A stretch of DNA of 15,016 bases from DATJXG01 sp035500455. Lineage in GTDB: Bacteria; Acidobacteriota; Terriglobia; Terriglobales; Acidobacteriaceae. Of the stretch, positions 8,066-14,494 are shown piece by piece. The position numbers and the translations under genes were made by a program. Positions within the stretch are counted from its first letter, which is position 1; every line of letters begins with the position of its first letter. The notes beneath the pieces were generated by a model, which saw nothing but the letters and a program-made list of their open reading frames with translations, had not been told where the DNA came from and did no database searches. The stretch covers positions 1-15,016 of the forward strand of contig DATJXG010000126.1 of NCBI GenBank assembly GCA_035500455.1. Reading direction: 5' to 3'.

Positions 8066-8370
8066 GACCAGACGACTGCTAGCGCCGCGGCTTCGGGATC
8101 TCCAGACCAGCAACTGCTTGCAGCTATAAACAGCGACACCGGCGCCCCAGCCCGTCTCGGTTTCAGAACCAATCTCTGCATGGCTCCGGATATCCTCGGT
8201 TCTGCCTTGTATTTTCGGATATTTTTTATCAAGTCATGACGTTGACAGGTCGAAGTCTCGCGAATCAGTCCAGAGCCCGTACTCCGCTCCACGTCCACTT
8301 GACGTAGAGCGCACGCCGCCGATCCGGACGTGACCTTTCTTGGCCTGTAGTAGTGCTCCCTTTGCTCATT
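8066..8370. other. No gene seen; probable upstream remnant of the kinase pseudogene
   Basis: This stretch lies between the recognisable kinase remains and the terminator of the Pal gene. Frames on both strands lack ribosome-binding sites and domain motifs. It is where the rest of the kinase sensor region would have been, but I cannot recognise any of it. Confidence 0.3.
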
Positions 8371-8408
8371 CAAAAAAACGGGATGCGTGCCGCGGTGGCA
8401 CGCATCCC
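8371..8408 (-). terminator. Rho-independent terminator of the Pal gene
   Basis: A perfect 12-bp stem (GGGATGCGTGCC 8380-8391, 5-nt loop, GGCACGCATCCC 8397-8408) is followed on the minus strand by GTTTTTTTG. It begins 30 nt past the Pal stop codon. Confidence 0.92.
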
Positions 8409-8438
8409 AGTTGCGGAGGCCTTTGGCCGCAAGGAGTC

Positions 8439-9227
8439 TCAGTTGGTTCCGATCAGAGGTCCTCCGGCAGCGAAATGCACGCGCCGGTTATTCTGCCAGC
8501 AAGCCTCTGTCGATTCTGTGCACTGCGGCCGCTCCTTGCCGTAACTGACGGCTTTGAGACGGCCTGCTTCTACGCCAAGGCTTTCGATGTATGCGCTCGC
8601 CGAGGCGGTCCGCCGGTCGCCAAGGCCGAGGTTATACTCCGCCGAGCCGCGCTCATCGCAGTGACCCTCGATGACGATCACTGCGGCCGGGAAATCCGCG
8701 AGAATCGAGCGCAGCGCCTCAGCGTCTTTCGCCAGAGCGGCGCGGGCGTCCTCACGGACATCGCTCTTGTCGTAATCGAAATGTGCGTCGGCGAGCTCCG
8801 ACGCGATCCGCTCCTCCAGGGATTTCGTCTCCACTGGGGCCGGTGTGATGATTGGAGGCGGTGGCATGATCTCGACTGTTGCGGAGGCCGTAGCCGAGCC
8901 GCCGGGGCCTTTCGCGACGAGTTCGTACGTCGTGGCGTTCGCCGGGCGGACTTCCTGCCGTCCCTCAAGGGCAACGGTCCCGAGTCCTGAGATCGTCACT
9001 TCTGTCGCGTTCGTGCTAAACCACTTCAGCGTGACTGCCTGGCCGGGCTCCACCACGGCCGGTTCTGCGGTAATCGAAGCCGTCGGCGCCAGGGGCACAG
9101 GTGGCGGAAGTTCTTGTTGTACAGGAGGAGGGGGCGGAGCGACCGCGACCTTCTTCTTGCAGCCGGTTGTCAAACCGGCCAGGGATATCCCCAGGATGAG
9201 TATTGTCAAATCGAGTTTAAATCGCAT
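8439..9227 (-). CDS. pal: Peptidoglycan-associated lipoprotein Pal, with Ig-like insert
   Basis: A 262-aa lipoprotein. The signal peptide ends LAGLTTGC, so Cys23 would be lipidated; Thr rather than Leu at -3 makes the lipobox slightly unusual. A Lys/Pro-rich linker follows, then an Ig-like beta domain (about residues 48-122: AEPAVVEPGQAVTLKWFSTNA ... TTYELVAKGPGG). The OmpA/Pal domain (about 150-255) has FDYDKSDVR, IEGHCDERGSAEYN and LGDRRA, the peptidoglycan-binding residues, and ends NNRRVHF. Pal anchors the outer membrane to peptidoglycan and works with Tol-TolB; no tol gene is visible nearby. Classic Pal is about 170 aa, and the Ig-like domain accounts for the extra length. AGGAG lies 6 nt before the ATG at 9227; an ATG two codons earlier directly abuts the AGGAG and is less likely. 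Confidence 0.9.
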   Translation of the reverse strand: MRFKLDLTILILGISLAGLTTGCKKKVAVAPPPPPVQQELPPPVPLAPTASITAEPAVVEPGQAVTLKWFSTNATEVTISGLGTVALEGRQEVRPANATTYELVAKGPGGSATASATVEIMPPPPIITPAPVETKSLEERIASELADAHFDYDKSDVREDARAALAKDAEALRSILADFPAAVIVIEGHCDERGSAEYNLGLGDRRTASASAYIESLGVEAGRLKAVSYGKERPQCTESTEACWQNNRRVHFAAGGPLIGTN

Positions 9228-9317
9228 GATCATCTCCTGTCCGACGCACCTCGGCATGCTTCTGACACGCCGTCGCGATCGCACTTAGAAACTGCAATGT
9301 TAGTTCCGTAGTTTTAC

Positions 9318-9689
9318 TCACGCAGCCAGCTTCGGGTCGAGATTGCCCGTGGCATCGTGAGTGTCGTGGAATTCCTGGCACCGCAGACAATAGGCGGCCC
9401 ATGGAACCGCGGCGAGGCGCTTGGAAGAGATTGGCTCCTCGCAATCGAGACATATCCCAAATTCGCCGTCTGCGATGCGCTGGAGCGCTGCGCCGATTTG
9501 CGTCAGGGTCAGAGTCCCGCGCTCAAGAGTACGGACAGCAAATTCCCGGTCGCCGGCCAGTTGCACTGTCTCGATCTGTTCGTTCGACTGGACAATCCGG
9601 ATGTCTTCACGCAGGCGCGAGTTGCTCCGAATCTCATCGCGCTTCGATATCAGCATTGCCCGATAGTTCTTCACATCAGCCTGGTTCAT
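9318..9689 (-). CDS. TraR/DksA-type C4 zinc-finger protein
   Basis: A 123-aa protein with an N-terminal coiled-coil region (about residues 5-75, many charged residues, NEQIETVQLAGDREFAVRTLER) and a C-terminal zinc finger, Cys80-x2-Cys83 and Cys101-x2-Cys104 (GICLDCEEPISSKRL ... AAYCLRCQE). DksA-like proteins enter the RNA polymerase secondary channel and modify initiation together with ppGpp. The acidic DxxDxA coiled-coil-tip motif of true DksA is not evident here, so it may be a relative with a different role. The start at 9689 follows GAGG/AGG about 9-14 nt upstream; the in-frame sequence above it does not look coding. Pal lies 90 nt downstream and a small membrane protein gene 80 nt upstream, both on the same strand, so co-transcription is possible. 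Confidence 0.85.
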   Translation of the reverse strand: MNQADVKNYRAMLISKRDEIRSNSRLREDIRIVQSNEQIETVQLAGDREFAVRTLERGTLTLTQIGAALQRIADGEFGICLDCEEPISSKRLAAVPWAAYCLRCQEFHDTHDATGNLDPKLAA

Positions 9690-9769
9690 AAATCGCAACC
9701 TATCCTCTACACCGCTGCCTATGATGCTCAGAACAGTAATCACTATGGCTGAAGCGATGTGATATGTAC

Positions 9770-9889
9770 CTACTTCCCCGTAGAAAAAATGGTTTGTACG
9801 TTCCTTTTCGCGCCGCGCCTGGTCTTCAACCGGGCCACGCAGATGCCGACGACAGCAATGCCTGAAAGTACGCAAACTGAAAAAGCCAT
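9770..9889 (-). CDS. Small 39-aa single-pass membrane protein
   Basis: The ATG at 9889 follows AAGGAG with a 6-nt spacer, one of the best ribosome-binding sites in the window. The peptide starts MAFSVCVLSGIAVVGICVA, a clear membrane helix, and continues RLKTRRGAKR, a positive tail, then a polar end (VQTIFSTGK). The charge pattern predicts the C-terminus in the cytoplasm. I do not recognise a family. It is the first gene upstream of the DksA-like gene on the same strand and may share its transcript. Confidence 0.6.
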   Translation of the reverse strand: MAFSVCVLSGIAVVGICVARLKTRRGAKRNVQTIFSTGK

Positions 9890-10109
9890 ATGAATCTCCT
9901 TGTCGCAGGTCAGGAAGGAGTCGCGCTTGCGATGCCTTGTTCTGTTCTGCACGAGTGATAGAGCACGCGTCTTGCCAATAGGTGAAAAGGAGTCCGTCCC
10001 GCGGGAGCGCTTATACTGCCGAGACGCAAGGGAGGACCGCTCAGCGATACAAGTGGCTTATGGACGTCCCATGGCAGATGCCAGAGCAGATGCCGAGGTT
10101 TCGGCGTTG
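9890..10109. other. Intergenic region, no gene seen
   Basis: No supported coding region. The promoter of the small membrane protein and DksA-like gene is expected here, reading leftward, but I cannot fix its elements. A plus-strand frame across this stretch has no ribosome-binding site at a sensible distance and no recognisable domain. Confidence 0.3.
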
Positions 10110-10465
10110 CTACCCCGCGGCCGTCCTGGCCAGTGCTCGTGGCTCAGGTGCGCGACGGCTGCTCATTCCTTCCGACGAGGATTCCCTGTAGGTTGCGACG
10201 ATCTGTGCGATCAAGGGGGAACCGATGGTGTTCAAGATTTCGAGGAACGCGGTGGTGCGCGCCGGCCTGCGTGCAAGGCGAGATAGAGCCATGATCAACT
10301 CGGGGTTCTCCAGTTCGTGCGCGGCCTTCCTGACAGCAGATAGAGGGACGCTGACGTAGCCGACGTGCCATCCGAGTTCCAAGCGCCCATCAGGCGCACT
10401 TCGGGTCCGAATCGCTTTTCAAGGCGCCTGAGATCGTCTTCGGCAACAACGATTTCTTCCATCAT
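10110..10465 (-). pseudogene. Frameshifted hypothetical gene downstream of the receiver-domain gene
   Basis: Translation from ATG codons at 10465 or 10462 gives MMEEIVVAEDDLRRLEKRFGPEVRLMGAW, then loses protein character and soon stops. From about 10382 a different frame takes over with protein-like sequence (ELGWHVGYVSVPLSAVRKAAHELENPELIMALSRLARR, then FLEILNTIG) and continues to the stop at 10110. The simplest reading is one gene of about 115-120 codons broken by a frameshift near 10378-10385. It starts 3 nt after the stop of the receiver-domain gene, so the two form an operon. I do not recognise the family. A sequencing error would restore it. Confidence 0.55.
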
Positions 10466-10468
10466 GAG

Positions 10469-10909
10469 CTATGCGGCTCCAGCGGCCACGCGCATGTGAG
10501 TGTTTCGGAACCGAACATGATCATGAGAATCGGTCCAGTGTCGCCACGCCGAACCGAGGACGCGCACCACCTCGAAAGCATCAAATGGTTTTGCCAGTAC
10601 GTCATACGCTCCCAGGTTCAGGGCTTCTGCCCAGAGGTATTCATCTGCCAGCCGGGAACTGACGATCAGGATAGGAGGATCGGGAAGAAGCAGAACGTTA
10701 TTCAACAAGTCGCGCCAGGAACGCGACGAAAGGTCACGCTCGGTTACCACGAGTGGAATTCTGACCTGATGTAGCGTAGCCATCGCCGATGCGACCGTGG
10801 AGCACGGACGAAGCTTCCATTTTGAGTTGGTGCGCGGAGCCGGTTCGGGTTGCTGGAGGATGGCGCTCAATGAAGTGTGGTCATCTGCAATAGGGCTGAC
10901 AGAGAGCAC
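10469..10909 (-). CDS. Single-domain response regulator (receiver domain)
   Basis: A 146-aa receiver domain with the full set of key residues: acidic pair Asp9-Asp10 (SPIADDH), phospho-acceptor position Asp59 (VVTERDL), Ser84/Ser85 (LIVSSRLAD) and Lys107-Pro108-Phe109 (DVLAKPF). No output domain follows, so it would act on a partner protein. The conserved Trp93/Ala94 and LNLGAYD segment fits a receiver group I associate with acidobacteria. The start is the GTG at 10909; a CTG 10 codons earlier is the only other in-frame option before a TGA, and no good ribosome-binding site is seen for either. An imperfect inverted repeat lies directly upstream. A frameshifted gene follows 3 nt after the stop. 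Confidence 0.75.
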   Translation of the reverse strand: MLSVSPIADDHTSLSAILQQPEPAPRTNSKWKLRPCSTVASAMATLHQVRIPLVVTERDLSSRSWRDLLNNVLLLPDPPILIVSSRLADEYLWAEALNLGAYDVLAKPFDAFEVVRVLGSAWRHWTDSHDHVRFRNTHMRVAAGAA

Positions 10910-10918
10910 TGTTATTGT

Positions 10919-10955
10919 GGGGAGGGAAATTGTAATCAGTCACAATCTTCTCCCC
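10919..10955. promoter_or_regulatory. Imperfect inverted repeat upstream of the receiver-domain gene
   Basis: A core of ATTGT, 8 nt, ACAAT is flanked by GGGGAGGG on one side and CTCCCCC on the other, so about 15 nt on each side are near-symmetric. It sits 10-46 nt upstream of the GTG start at 10909. It may be an operator or part of a mobile-element terminus; the sequence alone does not decide. Confidence 0.35.
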
Positions 10956-11216
10956 CGACATTTTCGCGATCTTTTCCGGCAGGTTTCTCAGAATCGCGCC
11001 TGGCATTCGCACTTGTTCACGGGGGCCAGCGCTTGCCGAAGTGGGATAGGATACCTGCCCATGTAGGCGGACGAAGTATTCCAGCGCCAAATAGGCAAAA
11101 GGAGCGCCCGGCAAAAGCGGCCGGGCGACCTTCGCGTTTTATAGCCCAAGGCCTCCGCTCGGGAGCTTCACCAAAGAAATGCAGGCTCTTTTTGTTTTCT
11201 CTCTCCGAAAAGACAA
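10956..11216. other. Non-coding region between the receiver-domain gene and the transposition operon
   Basis: No gene is supported here. It contains a perfect 8-bp hairpin, CGCCCGGC (11105-11112), a 7-nt loop, GCCGGGCG (11120-11127), with a TTTT run about 9 nt beyond on the plus strand. The left end of the transposon that carries the operon to the right is expected somewhere in this region, but without a second end for comparison I cannot place it. Confidence 0.35.
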
Positions 11217-11250
11217 GCCCTCCCACACCCCATCAGGAACGTGGGAGGGC
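11217..11250 (-). terminator. Hairpin ending the transposition operon
   Basis: A perfect 10-bp stem, GCCCTCCCAC (11217-11226) with GTGGGAGGGC (11241-11250), has a 14-nt loop. On the minus strand it is followed by TTGTCTTTTC. It lies about 95 nt past the last gene of the operon, so it is probably its terminator; the T tract is interrupted. Confidence 0.55.
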
Positions 11251-11345
11251 GATGGAGCCGATTTCTTCGGAGCCAACTCCGTCGCATCGGCCTTGGGCAT
11301 CCGCTCGGGCGCGACCCCTGGCGGACGTCGATGCCAGCAACCGAT

Positions 11346-12323
11346 CTACCGCGGCAAACAGTAGTGGCCGTCGGCCTGCACAATCCAACCTTGTTGGCAG
11401 GCTGCCGTGATGGCCATCTGCGCGGTGCGTTTAGAACACTCGGTGAGTGTCATGATTTGCTGGCGAAGTTGGGTATAGCGGGCCTGTGCTCCCAGAGCCG
11501 TCAAGGCCTGCCGGACGTCGGCCGGCTCCACTTTATGCCGGTCCGCCGCCATCGGCGGCGGTGGTTCCGCCGTGCCAGAGAACCACAGTGCGGAGGGATC
11601 GAGTTGGAGCAGGCGCGGCGGTTCCGGCGCCGCGTAACGGAACTGGAAGCGGAGTTCGATGGTGTTGAACTGGGGCGAAGGTCGGGTGAGCAGGAGATAA
11701 CTGTCGCCCACGGCATGCAGTGCGCTGGAGCCACGGAAGGCGCTGCCGATTTCATATCGGCCAATGGATTTGCGCACGTGGTGCACCACGATCAGCGCGG
11801 CGCGGGAAGCCTCACGCAAGCGCAGCAGGCTTTGGCACAGAGCGGCCATGGCGCGGGTGTCATTCTCATCCTGATCGTGGGTGGAATACAGCGGGTCCAG
11901 GACGATGATCTCCGCCGCAGCTGCGTGCGCCGCGGCGAGAAAGTGTTGCAGCCCCTGCGGCGCACTGAGTAGATGGCCTGTGGCACGGGTATCCACGAAC
12001 AGGTTTTGATCCGCAGCGCTGCCCACGGCACGCCGCATGGTGGCCAGGCGGCTGACAAACTGTGGGGTTGGCAGCTCGAACTGACAGACCAGCACGCGGC
12101 GCGGGGCGGGAACCGGAAAGCCTAGCCGGTCGGAGCCGGCCGCCAGCGAAAGCGCGAGATTCGAGACCAACAGCGATTTGCCGACTTTCGGTTCACCGCC
12201 TACGAAGAGGATGCCCTGCGCCGGCAACAATCCTGGTTCCACCAGGCAGGGTGGTGGCGCGGGCGACTGCTGCTCCAGAAGTTGCGCCAAAGAGAGAACC
12301 GTGGCCGCCGGGGTTTTGGTCAT
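11346..12323 (-). CDS. RepA-like P-loop ATPase with C-terminal winged helix (transposition module)
   Basis: A 325-aa protein. The ATPase core has Walker A GEPKVGKS (residues 43-50), Walker B IIVLDP (139-144) and a His-His pair (VVHHVRK, 181-182), followed by SAFRGSSALHAVGDSYLLL, all features of the RepA/KaiC-like AAA_25 group of hexameric helicase-like ATPases. After a Pro-rich linker (about 252-265), residues 270-325 look like a winged helix (VRQALTALGAQARYTQLRQQI ... GWIVQADGHYCL). The ATG at 12323 overlaps the stop of the upstream ATPase gene as ATGA, which fixes the start and implies translational coupling; the frame stays open further upstream, but that part only shadows the neighbour. 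The role in transposition is unknown: DNA remodelling, replication restart or target choice are all possible. Confidence 0.8.
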   Translation of the reverse strand: MTKTPAATVLSLAQLLEQQSPAPPPCLVEPGLLPAQGILFVGGEPKVGKSLLVSNLALSLAAGSDRLGFPVPAPRRVLVCQFELPTPQFVSRLATMRRAVGSAADQNLFVDTRATGHLLSAPQGLQHFLAAAHAAAAEIIVLDPLYSTHDQDENDTRAMAALCQSLLRLREASRAALIVVHHVRKSIGRYEIGSAFRGSSALHAVGDSYLLLTRPSPQFNTIELRFQFRYAAPEPPRLLQLDPSALWFSGTAEPPPPMAADRHKVEPADVRQALTALGAQARYTQLRQQIMTLTECSKRTAQMAITAACQQGWIVQADGHYCLPR

Positions 12324-13120
12324 AGTAAAGCCTCGGTGGTGGCGTCCAACAAAATCGCTTCGTTCACCACGGATACTTTCCGGCTCGCAGCCAGTCGCAG
12401 AGCTGTCATGACCAGTTTGTTGACCTTGCGCAGAATGCCTTTGGTGGCTTGATAGAGAGCCTGACGGGCCGTTTCGTCCAACAGCGGCTGCGTGACGCCG
12501 GCGGCTTTGAGCTGATGGGTGAGATAGGCGTCCAGTTCGTCGCGGGAGAGTCCGTCCAAGTGATACTGCACGGCAATGCGCTGACGCAAGGGTTCGTGCA
12601 TCTGGAGCGATAGGGTGCGGCGTAGCAGAGGTTCTCCCACCAGGAGCAAGGTCAGGTAGTGGGACGAATCCATGTCGAAGTTCAGCAGCAGGGGCAACTG
12701 TTCCAGGGCGGGATGGCGTAGCAGTTGGGCCTCGTCGCAGATGAGAATGGGATGCTGCTTCTTGCTCTGGTTGAGATGCACGATGGCTTCGGAGATCTGG
12801 CGCACCAGGTCGCCACGGTAGTGCGCTGGCTCCAGATCCAGTTGCAGGGCGAGTTGGCGGAGCAGGTCCAGGGCCGATCCCGAGGTCCAATGCAGATACA
12901 GAATCTTATACAGGTTGGGATTGAGGCCGGCGGTGAACGTACGTGCTGCCGTCGATTTGCCGGCGCCCACTTCGCCGGTCAGCAGGCCGGCGCCGTGATG
13001 ATCGACCAGAAACTGGAGGCGAGCCTTGACCTGATTCCAGGCCTGCGAAGCAAACAACTGCTTGGCATCGGGGCAGTCGCTGAAGGGAGTCTTCTTGAAA
13101 CCGAAGAACGCTTCTACCAT
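12320..13120 (-). CDS. TniB/ExeA-like AAA+ ATPase (transposition module)
   Basis: A 266-aa AAA+ protein beginning MVEAFFGFKKTPF, the characteristic ExeA-type start. Walker A is GEVGAGKST (residues 49-57), Walker B is ILICDEAQ (125-132, Asp129-Glu130), then LLLVGEPLLRR (sensor region) and PLRQRIAVQYHLDGLSRDEL (178-196), typical of this family. In Tn5053- and Tn7-type elements the corresponding ATPase (TniB or TnsC) binds target DNA and activates the DDE transposase; that role is inferred from family and neighbours. GAGGAGGAAC precedes the ATG at 13120, inside the end of the transposase gene, which it overlaps by 7 nt. It overlaps the next gene by 4 nt. Confidence 0.88.
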   Translation of the reverse strand: MVEAFFGFKKTPFSDCPDAKQLFASQAWNQVKARLQFLVDHHGAGLLTGEVGAGKSTAARTFTAGLNPNLYKILYLHWTSGSALDLLRQLALQLDLEPAHYRGDLVRQISEAIVHLNQSKKQHPILICDEAQLLRHPALEQLPLLLNFDMDSSHYLTLLLVGEPLLRRTLSLQMHEPLRQRIAVQYHLDGLSRDELDAYLTHQLKAAGVTQPLLDETARQALYQATKGILRKVNKLVMTALRLAASRKVSVVNEAILLDATTEALL

Positions 13121-14420
13121 GGCGGTTCCTCCTCGTCTTTTTTCTTTATGAGCAGATCGACGAAGTTGATGCCGGTGGCTTCGGGTTCGGCTGCTTTGGA
13201 TGGCTTGGCCGAGGGCAACTGGCTATTGACGACCGGATCCACGAGGTGCGCCGTGCCTTCAGCTTTACCCTGGAAATAGATCTCCACCACGGCGGTGTCG
13301 AGCGGATCGAAACGCGCTTCGATGGTCTCGCCGGCCAGGTGAAGGGGCGCTTCGTAGAAGCGATTCTGCAACAGGAAGGTGCAGTCGCGGCGCACCACAC
13401 GATCCAGACGATGGAAGAAGAGGCGGCGGAAGTCTGTGGTGGGAGGCAGTTGGCGGATGTGTTCGATATCGCGCTGCCAGCGCACGAGCGGCGTGGTTCC
13501 CAGGGAGCTGTGCTCGGTGCGATGGTAGACGTCGAGCCATGCCCACAACCGCTCGTTCAGATCCTCCAGAGAGAGCGTTTGCCTGCGATCCAGGTTGTTG
13601 AGGAATTGTTCCCGACAGGAGCGGAAGAAGCGTTCGATCTTGCCGCGTCCTTCCGGCTGATACGGAGGCGTATGCACGATGAGCATGCCGACCGATGCCG
13701 CGATTCGCGCCAGTTGCGGGCTGCGATAGATCTTGGCGTTGTCCATGTAGAGCCGAATCGGGGCGCCCCGAGCCGCGACCGCCTGGCGCAGGCAGTCCAG
13801 GCAGGCATCTAGACCTTGGCTGGCGTAGAACTCGGCGTGCGGGATGAGCCGGCTGGCATCGTCCAGAATGGCATGCAATAGAGCTTGCATCTTGCCACCA
13901 CCAGGGCGCTGGACGTAAGGACCATAGAGCATTCCGACTGCCAGATCTGATTGCTGTGTTCGGCTTCGAACTTCTTGTGCGCCTGCGGAGCGAGCAGTTG
14001 GCGTTCGGAAAGGCCGCGCTGTTTGAGGAAGCGGTAGAGAGTGGAAGCGGAGATTCCGGCCGTGTCTTTGCCCGCCGACAGAGCCAACTCCCGTAACAGG
14101 GTGGTGCCGGTGCGATATGGATTTTCGCGTTTGAGACGTTCGATGAGATCGGCGAGCTGCGGGGTAATCGTGCGTGACTGTCCCCGGTCCTGCCGGGGTT
14201 GGGGCACCAGAGCCTCAAAACCACCGTTGCGATACCGGAGCGCCCAATCCAGTAACGTGTCCACCGAAACTGACGTGCGTTGGGAAGCGGGAATGTCGTA
14301 GTGGCGGGCAGCGATCTCCTGAGCCCGGCGGGTAAGTTCGCCGCGGGGCAGCGGCTCGAGCACGAGCGACGCAATTACGCCGAAGCGGAACAGGGCGGTT
14401 TTTTCGGCCTTGGCATCCAT
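13114..14420 (-). pseudogene. DDE transposase, TniA/Mu-like, broken by a 1-nt frameshift
   Basis: Repaired, this is a 435-aa transposase. The N-terminal part (from ATG 14420, AGGAGG 8 nt upstream) has a helix-turn-helix region with LDWALRYRNGGFEAL and STLYRFLKQRGLS. The catalytic core should start IWQSD-MLYGPYV, with the other acidic residues in YMDNAK (Asp227) and GKIERF (Glu263), exactly 35 residues apart as in DDE integrases. A Mu/TniA-like C-terminal beta domain follows (VVRRDCTFLLQNRFYEAPL ... IEARFDPLDTAVVEIYF). The read has GA-ATG where GAx-ATG is expected, between 13933 and 13932, so the first catalytic Asp codon lacks a base and the frame changes. The downstream part could start alone at ATG 13932, but it would lack that Asp. 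The gene ends 7 nt inside the ATPase gene. Confidence 0.88.
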
Positions 14421-14494
14421 GCGGATGACCTCCTGAGCCAGAAGCATAAGGCCGAGGGGAATGCCGGCTCCAGGCAAAAGCTGTGTGTGCGGCC

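Noticed and set aside
9900..10286. Plus-strand open frame (128 codons) upstream of the DksA-like unit
   Set aside because: It overlaps the better-supported minus-strand frameshifted gene, lacks a sensible ribosome-binding site and has no recognisable domain.
10931..10948. CRP/FNR-type operator
   Set aside because: The core resembles TGTGA...TACA, but the spacing is 2 nt short of a canonical CRP site and the half-sites do not match FNR. It is kept only as an unassigned inverted repeat.
10910..10960. CAST- or Tn7-like left end with TGT terminus and internal repeats
   Set aside because: There is a TGT at 10910 and TGTGAC-like sequence on the minus strand, but I could find no convincing repeated binding sites or matching opposite end. 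No CRISPR array or Cas gene is present.
12324..12890. N-terminal extension of the RepA-like ATPase
   Set aside because: The added 189 residues overlap the TniB/ExeA-like gene and are Pro/Arg-rich without domain character; the ATGA-coupled start is far better.
13925..13945. Programmed -1 frameshifting as explanation for the split transposase
   Set aside because: No slippery heptamer (X-XXY-YYZ) or A-rich run is present at the junction, and a -1 shift would put Glu in place of the catalytic Asp. A missing base in the Asp codon explains the data better.
13265..14374. Minus-strand open frame (369 codons) through the transposase
   Set aside because: It is the third frame of the transposase region, rich in Arg/Ser/Pro with no DDE motifs; the two real frames carry the HTH and catalytic motifs.
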